Source of the DNA: Nostoc sp. S4
GTDB lineage: Bacteria; Cyanobacteriota; Cyanobacteriia; Cyanobacteriales; Nostocaceae
DNA: 64,000 nt
NCBI GenBank assembly: GCA_029379225.1
Contig: JAQYWR010000002.1
Span: 1-64,000 of the forward strand
Direction: 5' to 3'
The position numbers and the translations under genes are program-made. Position 1 is the stretch's first letter. Every line of letters begins with the position of its first letter. Below the pieces are notes generated by a model. That model was not told the origin of the DNA and did no database searches. It saw nothing but the letters and a program-made list of their open reading frames with translations. Of this stretch, positions 35,729 to 45,397 are shown piece after piece.

Positions 35729-36844
35729 ATGCAAGTACAGGATGATATGATTGGGGTTGCGATCGCTGGTACTGGATTTGGTCAAAAAGTCCACATTCCT
35801 GGATTCCAAGCACATCCTCGTACTGAAGTAGTTGCTGTTTATCATCGAGATATCAATAAAGCCAAAGCCATAGCAGAATCCCATAACATTCCCCAGGCGT
35901 GCGACACACTTGCAGATATTGTGGCATTACCAGAAGTGCAAGCAGTCAGTATCTCGACGCCGCCGTTTTTGCACTATGAAATGGCAAAAATAGTCCTGGA
36001 AGCAGGCAAACATTTACTAATAGAAAAACCTATAACTTTAAATGCAGACGAAGCCAAAAAACTTTATCAATTAGCTAAAGAAAAAGGTGTAATTGCTACT
36101 GTAGATTTTGAATTTCGCTTTGTACCCGGATGGCAATTATTTGCTGAACTTTTGTCAGCAGGTTATGTGGGTGAATTGCGCCTAATAAAAATTGATTGGT
36201 TAGGTTCTTCTCGTGCTGACGCTTCCCGTCCTTGGAATTGGTATTCTGACAAAGAAAAAGGAGGCGGTGCATTGGGGTCTTTGGGTTCCCACGCCTTCGA
36301 TTATATTCACTGGTTATTTGGCCCAGTCCGGAAATTAAACGCACATTTAAGTACTGCAATTCCGACAAGAATTGACCCAAAAAATAAAGAATCAAAGCCA
36401 GTAAATACAGATGACAACTGTATATTAACGCTGGAATTAGCAGACGGTACACCTTGTCAACTTACAATTAGCGCGGTAGTTCATGCACCAAGAACCCATT
36501 GGATAGAAGTATATGGCGATCGCGGTACTTTAATTGTAGGTAGTGAAAATCAAAAAGATTATATACACGGCTTTCGTGTTTGGGGTTCCCAGCCAGGTAA
36601 ACCTCTCACAGAAATAGAAATACCAAATCGATTAATTTTCCCCAAAAATTACACCGACGGGCGAATTTCTGCATTTATTCGTGTCATAGACCAATGGGTA
36701 CAAGGAATAGACCAAAAACAGCAGACAGTACCATCCCTGCGAGAAGGAGTTTATTCTCAGCTATTGATGGATTTATCACATAAATCCCATGAAATAAACA
36801 GCTGGGTGAATGTACCCAGCTTAGAAGCTTATCTTCAAAGTTAA
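35729..36844 (+). CDS. Gfo/Idh/MocA family oxidoreductase
   Basis: 371 residues; ATG 35747 (MIGVAIAGTG) is an alternative start. Seen: Rossmann GTGFGQKVHIPGF, VSISTPPFLHYEMAKIVLEA, and the family signature GKHLLIEKPITL (EKP lysine); the C-terminal domain has GGGALGSLGSHAFDYIHWLF. Known: NAD(P)-dependent oxidoreductases of sugars and inositols. Its place after the GT14 gene suggests nucleotide-sugar or sugar modification, but base composition differs from the GT gene, so it may be the resident gene. Substrate not determined. Confidence 0.9.
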   Translation: MQVQDDMIGVAIAGTGFGQKVHIPGFQAHPRTEVVAVYHRDINKAKAIAESHNIPQACDTLADIVALPEVQAVSISTPPFLHYEMAKIVLEAGKHLLIEKPITLNADEAKKLYQLAKEKGVIATVDFEFRFVPGWQLFAELLSAGYVGELRLIKIDWLGSSRADASRPWNWYSDKEKGGGALGSLGSHAFDYIHWLFGPVRKLNAHLSTAIPTRIDPKNKESKPVNTDDNCILTLELADGTPCQLTISAVVHAPRTHWIEVYGDRGTLIVGSENQKDYIHGFRVWGSQPGKPLTEIEIPNRLIFPKNYTDGRISAFIRVIDQWVQGIDQKQQTVPSLREGVYSQLLMDLSHKSHEINSWVNVPSLEAYLQS

Positions 36845-36966
36845 TAAGGGAGTGATTAGATTTAGGATTTGAGATTTTTTCTTTAATCTCAAATTCAAAA
36901 TTTAAAATTCACTTAGCTAAAAATTACCTCCCTTATCCCTCTATTCTCCACTGTTTTTTCAAATAC

Positions 36967-37425
36967 TTAAAAGAACACAAATTGAGCTGTACCAGATAAA
37001 GGAATTATTGTGTAAAACTTTGTCTGGCCTTGTTTAGATTCATAAATCTTAGGAGAGTAGTTAAAAGTTGTAATACCTTTGGTCACGATTTTTGACTCGT
37101 TACTTTGTCCAAGATTCACAGGAGGTAACAGTAAGCTGAATGTGACATAACCGTTATTTCTTGTTTTATAAAGAGTCACCGTCACCAACGTACCAATTTC
37201 TACTTCCTGACTACGGATTTCATCTCCCACAAACTCCAATGTCCGTTGCTGGTCTTTATAGCTTAAGCGAGGTTTACCATCAAAACTTGTTGTTGAGTAA
37301 GTCACATTCACATTTTGCCCTTGCAGTTGATACAAGTCAGGTGTTTGTGCTGCTAAGGCATAAGTTGGTATCGCTGTTAATGCCATACCTATTGTTAAGG
37401 ATGAAACTAAGTTTTTGGTTCGCAT
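36967..37425 (-). CDS. Exported hypothetical protein
   Basis: 152 residues. Seen: signal peptide LVSSLTIGMALTAIPTYALA with an AQT cleavage region, then a beta-rich domain (VNVTYSTTSFDGKPRLSYKD, VEIGTLVTVTLYKTRNNGYV). No cysteines, no membrane anchor. Not recognised as a named family; cyanobacterial secreted proteins of this general type are common. It reads as a single gene, convergent with the oxidoreductase gene. Confidence 0.65.
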   Translation of the reverse strand: MRTKNLVSSLTIGMALTAIPTYALAAQTPDLYQLQGQNVNVTYSTTSFDGKPRLSYKDQQRTLEFVGDEIRSQEVEIGTLVTVTLYKTRNNGYVTFSLLLPPVNLGQSNESKIVTKGITTFNYSPKIYESKQGQTKFYTIIPLSGTAQFVFF

Positions 37426-37742
37426 GTCTGAAAAAGTAATTAATGAGTTTGAAACGATGTTACATTCGTAACTTAATTATTTGACAGGACTTTTATGGCA
37501 ATTTACGCCGTTTGACTATAAATTACCCTTCATTTATTCTTTACAATGACACATCCAGTGTCAACAAAAGCTAAGAATTGGTTAAGTTCGATGTATAAAA
37601 TTATTAAATAATAATCATTTACGTAAAAATACGACAAACTACTTGCTTGACTGAATTTTGAATAATTTTATACTAAACAATAATCGAACACAGATTGAGA
37701 AACAAGTCAAAAGCTAGAATTGAATATGTTTAATTTTGTTTA
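37426..37742. other. Intergenic region, no gene seen
   Basis: 317 AT-rich bases between two minus-strand genes for exported proteins; it should contain the promoter of the 36967 gene. No repeats stand out. Confidence 0.4.
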
Positions 37743-38318
37743 TTAGCGGCGATCGAATTCCACTTCTTTTTCTAAAATCTTGAGATCGTAGTTACCAAAA
37801 AAATCGTGACCTAGTAGTCCGATGTCAGCTTGGGGAGCGATCGCTACTTGAAGATTATGCGCTATAACTCCACCCACTGTAATAGATTTTACCTTACTGG
37901 TTGAAAATTGGACTTCACTTCCATCAGCAACTTGAGCTTGTATCATACCTGTAGTTTCTAGTTGCAGGCTACTAGCCATATTTCGAGTAATCACAGTAGC
38001 ACTAGCACCTGTATCTACAATCATTTCAAAGGTTTTTTTGTTGTTGAAAGTAACATCAATTATCGGAGTTCCACCAAAGCGGCGTTTGATGGGAACTCGA
38101 AAAACTCTCTCGTCTGGAGGTGCGTTTGCAGGTACAGCGGTTGTACCACCACAAAGCCTTGCCAATCCAATGGTTTCGCCAGAAGAGGTTACCATAAAAC
38201 ATCCTCCTGGATCTCCAATTGATGCTTGATTAAATAATACTAAAAATATTAGTGTCGGCATCAGTGCAAACCCACTTAAATTAATGGTTTTAATTCCATG
38301 CCTCCAAACATTATTCAT
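37743..38318 (-). CDS. Retropepsin-like aspartic protease, exported
   Basis: 191 residues. Seen: N-terminal hydrophobic segment (INLSGFALMPTLIFLVLFNQ) as signal or anchor, then a Cys-containing stretch (CFMVTSSG, RLCGG) and a single aspartyl protease domain with FEMIVDTGASATVITRNMAS (catalytic D in DTGAS), hydrophobic VKSITVGGVIAHNLQVAI and the second conserved GLLGHDFF. Known: bacterial retropepsins work as homodimers like retroviral proteases; substrates mostly unknown. Length and motif order fit the clan AA retropepsin-like (TIGR02281-type) family. No operon partner is apparent. Confidence 0.88.
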   Translation of the reverse strand: MNNVWRHGIKTINLSGFALMPTLIFLVLFNQASIGDPGGCFMVTSSGETIGLARLCGGTTAVPANAPPDERVFRVPIKRRFGGTPIIDVTFNNKKTFEMIVDTGASATVITRNMASSLQLETTGMIQAQVADGSEVQFSTSKVKSITVGGVIAHNLQVAIAPQADIGLLGHDFFGNYDLKILEKEVEFDRR

Positions 38319-38585
38319 ATTATTTTAATTCTCCAAATTCTTGATATTTATTAATTTCTCCAACTTGAAATACATTTAATTAAAAATATTATTTTCTACT
38401 AGTTATAGATATTTAATTATATTAGCTAAAATTACTGAGTGAGAAATTAAAGATTAGGTAAAGAGACGATAAAACTACTGAGAGTTGATTTCTCAAGTAA
38501 ATATAGTAATGTGTTTTGATTTTTAAACTTATTTGTGTAGTCAAGGAGTAGGGAGCAATGAAAATTTATTTTTCCTACTCTTTTA

Positions 38586-38820
38586 TTAATTACCCGATTT
38601 AAAGGTCGCTGGGTGTACAACAGTGGCGATCGCATTTTTAACAGCAATATCCTTCTGTTCTAAAATGATATTTTTACTAACGGTACGCGCAGCAACTACA
38701 GCGCAAATAGCTGCTGCGGCAAAATTGTATACCCCTGCCATTTTAAACAGCGTGCCGCATTCCATCTCATAATTCAAAATATTTAATTGCCAATATTTTT
38801 CTGTAACACCATGCAGCGAT
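38586..38820 (-). pseudogene. 3' remnant of a nucleoside phosphorylase gene
   Basis: The minus-strand frame, open from a stop at 38841-38843, reads RSLHGVTEKYWQLNILNYEM, ECGTLFKMAGVYNF, and ends ATFKSGN. NYEME-x2-TLF is the purine-binding/ribose motif near the C-terminus of uridine phosphorylase-type enzymes, whose full length is about 250 residues. Only the last 75 or so are left, and the missing 5' part is replaced by a terminator hairpin (38822-38854). No complete copy is in the window. Confidence 0.6.
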
Positions 38821-38821
38821 C

Positions 38822-38854
38822 GCCCTAGCAGGATATTACACTAGGGCGTTTTTT
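38822..38854 (+). terminator. Rho-independent terminator hairpin
   Basis: GCCCTAG (38822-38828) and CTAGGGC (38841-38847) with a 12-base loop, then GTTTTTT. Strong on the plus strand, but no plus-strand gene ends just before it, which suggests it was left from a deleted gene. It could insulate the fusA paralogue. Confidence 0.7.
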
Positions 38855-38988
38855 GAGAGTTAGCTAGGGCAAACATCAACGGTTTTTCTGTATTATCAGT
38901 TTTTTCTTTTTAACATAATACATATATAATACAAGATATATCACTGCTTTAGCAGTAACAGTTTGTCGCTTTAACAAAAGGAAATTTT

Positions 38989-40992
38989 ATGATTCCCCGA
39001 GAACGCATCCGCAATATTGGTATTTCTGCTCACATCGACTCTGGTAAAACTACGCTATCAGAGCGAATTCTCTTCTACACAGGCAGAATCCATGCTATTG
39101 AGGAGGTGAAGGGAAGTGGCAAGGGTGCAACAATGGACTATATGCCGGAGGAAAAGCTACATGGTATTACCATTACCTCGGCTGCAACAACCTGTCAGTG
39201 GCATGATACACAAATTAATTTAATTGATACACCAGGACATGTAGATTTCACTATTGAAGTAGAGCGTGCCCTGCGGGTACTGGATGGGGCGGTGATGGTG
39301 CTGTGTGCTGTGGCGGGTGTGCAATCCCAGTCCATCACAGTGGATCGGCAGATGAAACGCTACCGCGTGCCACGTTTGGCATTTATCAACAAGATGGATC
39401 GGATGGGTGCAAATCCATTTCGTGTAGTACAGGGAATGCGCGATCGCTTGCAATTAAACGCAATATTACTGCAATATCCGATCGGCAGTGAAGACCAATT
39501 CCAAGGTGTGATTGACCTAGTAGAAATGACTGCTAACTACTTTGAAGGTGAAAACGGGGAAAATTGGGTTAAACAGCCAATTCCCGACGTTCTTGTCCAA
39601 GAAACACAACAAGCGCGGGAGAAGTTGCTAGATACTTTGTCGCTGTTCTGTGAACCGATGACCGAAATGTTGTTGTCAGGTAAAGAGATTCCTCAAGAAC
39701 TGATTTGGCAAACTATCCGCCAAGGAGTTTTGAGTCTGGAACTGACACCCGTATTGCTGGGTTCGGCATTCAAAAACAAAGGAGTGCAAAATCTATTAGA
39801 TGCGATCGCTCTTTATTTACCATCTCCGATGGATAGAGAAGTAGTCAAAACAGTAGAATCGATAAGTGTCTACTCTAATCCTGATGCTTCTTTGGTAGCT
39901 TTGGCTTTTAAACTCACCCTTGAGTCCTTTGGACAGTTGACTTACACCCGGATTTACTCTGGGACGTTAAAGCCGGGTGATACCCTTTACAACTCCCGTA
40001 CAGGACAACGAGTACAAATCGGTCGTTTAGTGAGAATGCACGCCAACAAGCGCCAAGAGGTGAAAGTTGCAGTAGCTGGAGATATTGTTGCCTTATTGGG
40101 TGTAGATTGTGCCTCTGGCGATACATTCTGTACTGGAGAAACACTAGTTTCTCTGGAAAGGATGTATGTGCCAGAACCAGTGATTACGCTGGCAATTATG
40201 CCCAAAAAACAGGAAGATAGCGATCGCCTTTCCAAAGCACTCAACCGCTTTCAACGGGAAGACCCCACTTTTAGAGTGAGTATTGACCCGGAATCAGGAG
40301 CAACTTTGATTTCTGGCATGGGTGAACTCCACCTGGAAATTTACTTAGAGCGGATTCAACGGGAATACAATGCTGAGGTTGACGTTGGTACTCCCGCCGT
40401 GGCGTACCGGGAAACCATTGCCCAAAAAGCTAGCTTTGACTGCCGACTTAAAAAACAATCGGGTGGCCCTGGTCAGTATGCTCATGTTACTGGGTGGATT
40501 GAACCAACAGATCGGCCATTTGTTTTTGAGAATCGGGTAGTTGGGGGTGCGATTCCCAAAGAGTACATCCCTGCATGTGAGAAAGGTTTTCGGGAAGCGA
40601 TGGAATCAGGAAAGCTCGAAGGTTATCCGGTGACTGGGGTGAAAGTCGTTCTCCAAGGGGGTTCTTATCACCCAATTGATTCTTCAGAATTGGCGTTTCG
40701 CTCGGCTTCGCATCAAGCACTTGAAAGTGCGATTGCTAAAGCCAAACCTCACATCCTCGAACCGATTATGCTTGTAGAAGTGGAAACACCAAGCGAGTTC
40801 ATGGGAAGAGTTCAGGGTGACCTTTCATCCCGTCGAGGTTTGCTATTGGGTTCCGAGACAATGCAAGGATATTCAGTGATTCGGGCAGAAGTACCGCTAG
40901 CGCGAATGTTTGGGTATTCTACAGACTTGCGATCTCTCACTTCTGGCATGGCTACATTTTCAATGGAATTTTCCTGCTATCGACAGTCCTGA
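38989..40992 (+). CDS. Elongation factor G paralogue
   Basis: 667 residues, shorter than the usual 690-700. Seen: P-loop AHIDSGKTT (14-22), DTPGHVDF (80-87), NKMD (134-137), domain IV GGPGQYAHVTGWIEP and C-terminal GYSTDLRSLTSGMATFSMEF. Odd: the switch I region is EVKGSGKGATMDYMPEEKL with HGITI where EF-G has ERGITI, and it stands alone, not with rpsL-rpsG-tuf. Known: many cyanobacteria have extra EF-G copies; specialised EF-Gs act in translocation, recycling or stress. AAAAGGA ribosome-binding site. Role here undetermined; Cys106 is near the redox-sensitive Cys reported for cyanobacterial EF-G. Confidence 0.92.
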   Translation: MIPRERIRNIGISAHIDSGKTTLSERILFYTGRIHAIEEVKGSGKGATMDYMPEEKLHGITITSAATTCQWHDTQINLIDTPGHVDFTIEVERALRVLDGAVMVLCAVAGVQSQSITVDRQMKRYRVPRLAFINKMDRMGANPFRVVQGMRDRLQLNAILLQYPIGSEDQFQGVIDLVEMTANYFEGENGENWVKQPIPDVLVQETQQAREKLLDTLSLFCEPMTEMLLSGKEIPQELIWQTIRQGVLSLELTPVLLGSAFKNKGVQNLLDAIALYLPSPMDREVVKTVESISVYSNPDASLVALAFKLTLESFGQLTYTRIYSGTLKPGDTLYNSRTGQRVQIGRLVRMHANKRQEVKVAVAGDIVALLGVDCASGDTFCTGETLVSLERMYVPEPVITLAIMPKKQEDSDRLSKALNRFQREDPTFRVSIDPESGATLISGMGELHLEIYLERIQREYNAEVDVGTPAVAYRETIAQKASFDCRLKKQSGGPGQYAHVTGWIEPTDRPFVFENRVVGGAIPKEYIPACEKGFREAMESGKLEGYPVTGVKVVLQGGSYHPIDSSELAFRSASHQALESAIAKAKPHILEPIMLVEVETPSEFMGRVQGDLSSRRGLLLGSETMQGYSVIRAEVPLARMFGYSTDLRSLTSGMATFSMEFSCYRQS

Positions 40993-41005
40993 ACCTAGAT
41001 TAATC

Positions 41006-41044
41006 ACTCCAGCTTGCCGAATCAACAACACAAGCTGGAGTTTA
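41006..41044 (+). terminator. Terminator after the EF-G gene
   Basis: Perfect 11-bp stem ACTCCAGCTTG (41006-41016) / CAAGCTGGAGT (41031-41041), followed by TTTAATT. It overlaps the possible TTG start at 41014 of the next gene, which argues against that start. Confidence 0.75.
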
Positions 41045-41064
41045 ATTACAATGAGGATTTTTTT

Positions 41065-41931
41065 GTGCCTACCTTGAAAACCCTACAACCTGGAGACGAG
41101 CCACTACTAGACGCTTTCCTTTCGCAACACGCCGATACTTCGATGTTTTTGCGCTCTAATTGGCGAGCTGCGGGGCTGCTTGACCAAGGTGCAAGATTTC
41201 AAGGAACTTATATAGCTGCCTACATAGATAAAATTATCGTGGCAGTTGCAGCCCACTTTTGGAATGGGATGGTAGTAGTCCAAGCGCCTGTACATTTAGC
41301 AGAGGTGGTGCAAGCAGCAGTCACTCAATCCAGACGTGCTATTGCTGGAATTAGCGGCCCAGCAGCACAAGTTGAAGCAACAAAAAGCATTCTGGGGCTT
41401 AGCAAGCGACCAACTCAGCTTGATGAGTCTGAGATATTATTTTCTCTAACGCTACAAGATTTGAAAATACCTCCAGCCTTAGCAGCCAAAGAAGTGCAGT
41501 GTCGTTTACCACATCCACAAGAGTTGGAATTATTGAGTCAATGGTGTGCTGCCTTTAATAAAGAAGCTTTAGGACAAACAGAAACTCTGAATTTACGACC
41601 AGCTTGCCGTCAGGTAGTAGAAGCACGTCAAGCTACAGCTATGCATTGGGTGTTAGTAGCAGAAAATTCTCTAGTTTCCTACTCTGCGTTTAATGCCAGC
41701 TTGCCTGATATTGTGCAAATTGGTGGAGTCTGGACACCGCCAAGTTTGCGGGGTAAAAGTTACGCCAAAAGTGTTGTAGCAGGCTCATTGTTAGAAGCGC
41801 GATCGCACGGAGTAAAACGCGCTATCCTGTTTACAAGTGATGACAATCAGGCAGCACAAGCAGTTTATCGAGGAATTGGTTTTGTGCCTACTGGCGAGAG
41901 GTATGGGTTGGTGTTGTTTGAAGATAGTTAA
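41065..41931 (+). CDS. GNAT family N-acetyltransferase
   Basis: 288 residues from GTG 41065, preceded by GAGG; a TTG at 41014 would place the start inside the terminator stem. Seen: MFLRSNWRAAGLLDQG, a diverged N-terminal half, and a C-terminal GNAT core with IVQIGGVWTPPSLRGKSYAK (acetyl-CoA loop region R-G-K), KRAILFTSDDNQAAQAVYRG and IGFVPTGERYGLVLF. Known: GNAT proteins acetylate amines of small molecules or proteins with acetyl-CoA. Substrate unknown. Expression may depend on read-through of the EF-G terminator. Confidence 0.85.
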   Translation: MPTLKTLQPGDEPLLDAFLSQHADTSMFLRSNWRAAGLLDQGARFQGTYIAAYIDKIIVAVAAHFWNGMVVVQAPVHLAEVVQAAVTQSRRAIAGISGPAAQVEATKSILGLSKRPTQLDESEILFSLTLQDLKIPPALAAKEVQCRLPHPQELELLSQWCAAFNKEALGQTETLNLRPACRQVVEARQATAMHWVLVAENSLVSYSAFNASLPDIVQIGGVWTPPSLRGKSYAKSVVAGSLLEARSHGVKRAILFTSDDNQAAQAVYRGIGFVPTGERYGLVLFEDS

Positions 41932-42224
41932 GGATGGTACGCCTGCGGCATTGGAAGTACTGAAATCATTCTCAAGATATAGTTTGCTCGTTCTAAAATA
42001 GGTAATCTTTTTAATTTGAATCTAACAATTAGATTGCCTTGATTGCATTAAAAAATTAAAGTAATTGCTCTAATTCGTATCTGTATTTTGCAACAATCAA
42101 CTTAATGTTTTTCTACCCATAGTTAGTGAAAGCGATCGCTCAAAAGAAAGAGGGAATCTACCTTTCCTATATGTCAACGTGAGATTAGTAATAAATCCGA
42201 ACGTTTGAGAGAGGAGAACTACCA

Positions 42225-43277
42225 ATGGTAGCTAGTTTAGATGATACGAAGCGCAATACTATTGCTGTGAAATTAGCAAGTATCAAAGCACTGCAAAAAT
42301 TGGTTATTGAAAACGAACAAGTACTATTGAGAGAAGGACTTGATGCCGAAATTGCCGACCGGATTCGGAATTTCATTAAAGATGATGAAAAAAATCTTGG
42401 CGTTTTGGAAACTGTAATTACTCAATATGGTATTCAAGCTGAACCAAAAAAAGTTGTCACAGAATTCATTGAAAAAGCAAGAGAATTGTTTAAAAGTTCT
42501 GAGCTAAGCTTATATGAAAAAGTGTCTCAGCATGAATTACTTAAACATCAATTAGTAATGAGTGGCTTGATAGTTCACAAAGCAGCTCAAAAAGTTGGCG
42601 CTGACGTAATGGTGGCGATCGCACCTTTGAATACGATTAACTTTGAAAACCGCGCTCACCAAGAACAACTCAAAGGTATTCTAGAAATTCTGGGTGTCCG
42701 CGAACTAACTGGACAAGATGCAGATCAAGGCATTTGGGCGCGGGTTCAAGATGCTATGGCTGCGGTAAGTGGCGTAGTGGGTAGTGCTGTCACCCAATCC
42801 AGTGACAAAAAGGATCTGAATATCCAGGATGTTATCCGCCTCGATCATGGCAAGGTAAATACTCTGTTTACCGAACTATTACAAAGCAACAATCTGCAAA
42901 AGATTGAAGAATACTTCGGTCAAATTTACAAGGATCTCACTGCTCACGCCGAAGCCGAAGAGGAAGTTGTCTACCCAAGAGTACGTTCTTTCTATGGTCA
43001 AGACAATACTCAAGAACTGTATGACGAACAAGCTGACATGAAGCGGCGCTTAGATGAAATTAAATCTATTAGCCCCTCTGCTGCTGAATTCAAACAAAAA
43101 ATCAAACAGCTAATGGACATTGTAGGCGACCATATTCGTCAAGAAGAAAGTACAATGTTTACTGCAATTCGCAACAACTTGAGTACTGAACAAAGCGAGC
43201 AACTAGCTAGTGAATTCAAAGCTGCTAAGACCAGGATTCAACAAAAATTAGGCGTTGTTAGCGAATCAAAGATTTAG
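42225..43277 (+). CDS. Hemerythrin/HHE cation-binding domain protein
   Basis: 350 residues, GAGAGGAGAA ribosome-binding site. Seen: an N-terminal helical, ferritin-like half (residues 1-170), then an HHE hemerythrin domain with VIRLDHGKVNTLFTEL, HAEAEEEVVYPRVRSFYG, and DHIRQEESTMF, giving the His and Glu ligands of a di-iron site. Known: such proteins bind O2, NO or iron, and in cyanobacteria they are often stress-responsive. Followed by a strong terminator, so it is monocistronic. Ligand unknown. Confidence 0.9.
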   Translation: MVASLDDTKRNTIAVKLASIKALQKLVIENEQVLLREGLDAEIADRIRNFIKDDEKNLGVLETVITQYGIQAEPKKVVTEFIEKARELFKSSELSLYEKVSQHELLKHQLVMSGLIVHKAAQKVGADVMVAIAPLNTINFENRAHQEQLKGILEILGVRELTGQDADQGIWARVQDAMAAVSGVVGSAVTQSSDKKDLNIQDVIRLDHGKVNTLFTELLQSNNLQKIEEYFGQIYKDLTAHAEAEEEVVYPRVRSFYGQDNTQELYDEQADMKRRLDEIKSISPSAAEFKQKIKQLMDIVGDHIRQEESTMFTAIRNNLSTEQSEQLASEFKAAKTRIQQKLGVVSESKI

Positions 43278-43352
43278 TTAACAGAAAAAATCTAAAATCT
43301 AGCCTAATTAATTTGACCTAGTTGTCATGCTAAATTGCTAGTGAAATAAAGG

Positions 43353-43383
43353 AACTCCTAACATTATTTATTAGGAGTTTTTA
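43353..43383 (+). terminator. Terminator after the hemerythrin-domain gene
   Basis: Perfect 9-bp stem AACTCCTAA (43353-43361) / TTAGGAGTT (43371-43379), then T-rich TTTATT. Confidence 0.85.
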
Positions 43384-43768
43384 TTGACTCTGTATTTCCA
43401 AGCTAATAATATTTACTCCACATTCTGTAAATACAGCAGTCTGGAGCGGAGCCGGAGACGCTCGCCAAGGCGTCAGAATTGGTGAATTCTCCAATTAGAA
43501 TAGGCTCTGTGCCATGCTGTATGTCCTATGTCAGGTGAAAATCGAACGACTACCTAATACCGTCGCCCTTACGCTCTAGTAAAGTATCAAGCTCAAAGAG
43601 TGATGACTGTAGCTGACAATTACTCAATGGCAAGCATTCGCAAGGTAAGTTAATATCCAAGATAGCTAAGCTGCTGTTTAAAGCATTAATGGACGCGATC
43701 GCCAAAAAGTGATAACTAACTCCCTAAACTAAAGTAGGGGTTTTTAATATCAGTCAAAGGTTATTAGA
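43384..43768. other. Intergenic region with palindromic repeat relic
   Basis: 385 bases with no gene. The 16-base string at 43448-43463 (GGAGCCGGAGACGCTC) is shared with the insertion in the IS630 transposase, and nearby words such as CGCCAAGGCG are part of the same class of small palindromes. The end should carry the promoter of the exporter gene. Confidence 0.5.
43448..43463 (+). repeat. Copy of the palindromic repeat core found in the IS630 element
   Basis: GGAGCCGGAGACGCTC, identical to the reverse complement of part of 7328-7353. Confidence 0.6.
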
Positions 43769-45397
43769 GTGAATTTGATTTACTTTCTTTTACGTTCTGC
43801 TTGGGGTATGGTAGCGATCGCGATCGTCACTGGATTCCTGAGTGGCGGTAGTAGTGCTGGCTTGATTGCTTTGATTAGTCGTGCTGCTAGTAGCGGTAGT
43901 GCTGAGCGCTTCACATCCGTAGCTTGGGCTTTTGCGGGACTAGCAATAGTTGCACTAATTACCAGCATTATTTCCCAAGTGATGCTAATTCGCCTTTCTC
44001 AAAATGCAGTTTTGCAGTTAAGGATGCGTTTGAGTAGGCAAATTCTCGCTTCTGAGTTGAGTCATTTGGAACGTTTGGGAAACCCTCGATTATTGGCAAC
44101 TCTAACAGAGGATATTCAAGCAGTTGCTAATGCTGTTTATCAGATGCCTTTTTTGTTTATTAATTTAGCGATCGTTTTCGGTTGTATATCATATATTACC
44201 TGGCTTTCTTGGTTGGTACTACTGATGGTTTGTGCTATTTCCATAGTAGCGATCGGCAGTTGCCAGTGGTTATTGACTAAAGGAGGGAAGTTGCTAGCCT
44301 TAGCTCGTGAGGATGAAGACCGCCTGTTTAAGCACTTTCGCACGATAACCGAAGGAGTCAAGGAACTCAAGCTTAATTATCAGCGCCGTCAAGTTTTTTT
44401 AGAAGAAAAACTGCAAGCAACTGCTAGTGAATTTCGTCATCATAATGTTAACGGTTTAACTCTTTTTGCAACAACTTCTAGCTGGGGTCAACTCGTCTTC
44501 TTTTTTGCGATCGGTTTTGTCTTGTTTGCGCTGCCTAATTTACTTACTATTGATTCCGAAACCCTCTCTGGCTATATTTTGACTTTTACTTACTTAGTGT
44601 TACCAATGGATAACATCATCAGTAAACTTCCTTTATTAAGCAAAGCCAACATTGCCCTGCAAAAAATAGATTCACTGGGTTTATCTTTAGCTCGTAGTTC
44701 GGAAGTATCGACTGTTCCAGCTACCATTAAATCTTCATGGCACAGTTTAAGATTGAAAAAATTGACCCATACTTACTACACCAATCAAGAAGACAACAGC
44801 TTTATTTTCGGCCCCATTGACCTAATCTTATATCCTCAAGAATTAGTCTTCATTGTTGGTGGCAATGGTAGTGGGAAATCTACTTTAGCTAAACTAATTA
44901 CTGGACTTTATATTCCAGAGAATGGGGAAATTTGGTTTGACAAGGAGTTAATTAACGAGCAAAATCGAGAATGGTATCGTCAGCATTTTTCCGTTGTGTT
45001 CTCTGACTTCTATTTATTCGACGAACTTTTGGGATTAAAAAATTTAAAATTAGATACTCAAGCTACAAAATATCTCAAACAACTGCAATTAGACCATAAG
45101 GTAAAAGTTGAAAATGGACAACTTTCTACCATTGCTCTTTCTCAAGGACAACGCAAGCGCCTAGCTTTACTTACAGCATACTTGGAAGATAGACCAATTT
45201 ATCTATTCGATGAGTGGGCAGCCGATCAAGATCCAATATTTAAAGGAATATTTTATACTCAACTGTTACCAGAACTGCGATCGCGTGGTAAAACAGTCCT
45301 AGTGATTAGCCATGACGATCGCTATTTTCATTTAGCAGACCGAATTATTAAACTTGATTATGGACAAATAGAATATAACCAACAAGTAAAAAGTTAA
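43769..45397 (+). CDS. Cyclic-peptide-type ABC exporter (fused membrane and ATPase domains)
   Basis: 542 residues, GTG start. Seen: six hydrophobic segments within the first 290 residues, then an ATPase domain with Walker A VGGNGSGKSTLAKLITGL, signature LSQGQRKRLALLTA in place of LSGGQ, Walker B PIYLFDEWAADQDP and switch SHDDRYF. Known: this matches the cyclic peptide export family (SyrD/PvdE/YojI-type), homodimers that export peptides or siderophores. No peptide precursor or synthetase is adjacent, so the cargo is unknown. A small DUF6737 gene follows. Confidence 0.9.
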   Translation: MNLIYFLLRSAWGMVAIAIVTGFLSGGSSAGLIALISRAASSGSAERFTSVAWAFAGLAIVALITSIISQVMLIRLSQNAVLQLRMRLSRQILASELSHLERLGNPRLLATLTEDIQAVANAVYQMPFLFINLAIVFGCISYITWLSWLVLLMVCAISIVAIGSCQWLLTKGGKLLALAREDEDRLFKHFRTITEGVKELKLNYQRRQVFLEEKLQATASEFRHHNVNGLTLFATTSSWGQLVFFFAIGFVLFALPNLLTIDSETLSGYILTFTYLVLPMDNIISKLPLLSKANIALQKIDSLGLSLARSSEVSTVPATIKSSWHSLRLKKLTHTYYTNQEDNSFIFGPIDLILYPQELVFIVGGNGSGKSTLAKLITGLYIPENGEIWFDKELINEQNREWYRQHFSVVFSDFYLFDELLGLKNLKLDTQATKYLKQLQLDHKVKVENGQLSTIALSQGQRKRLALLTAYLEDRPIYLFDEWAADQDPIFKGIFYTQLLPELRSRGKTVLVISHDDRYFHLADRIIKLDYGQIEYNQQVKS

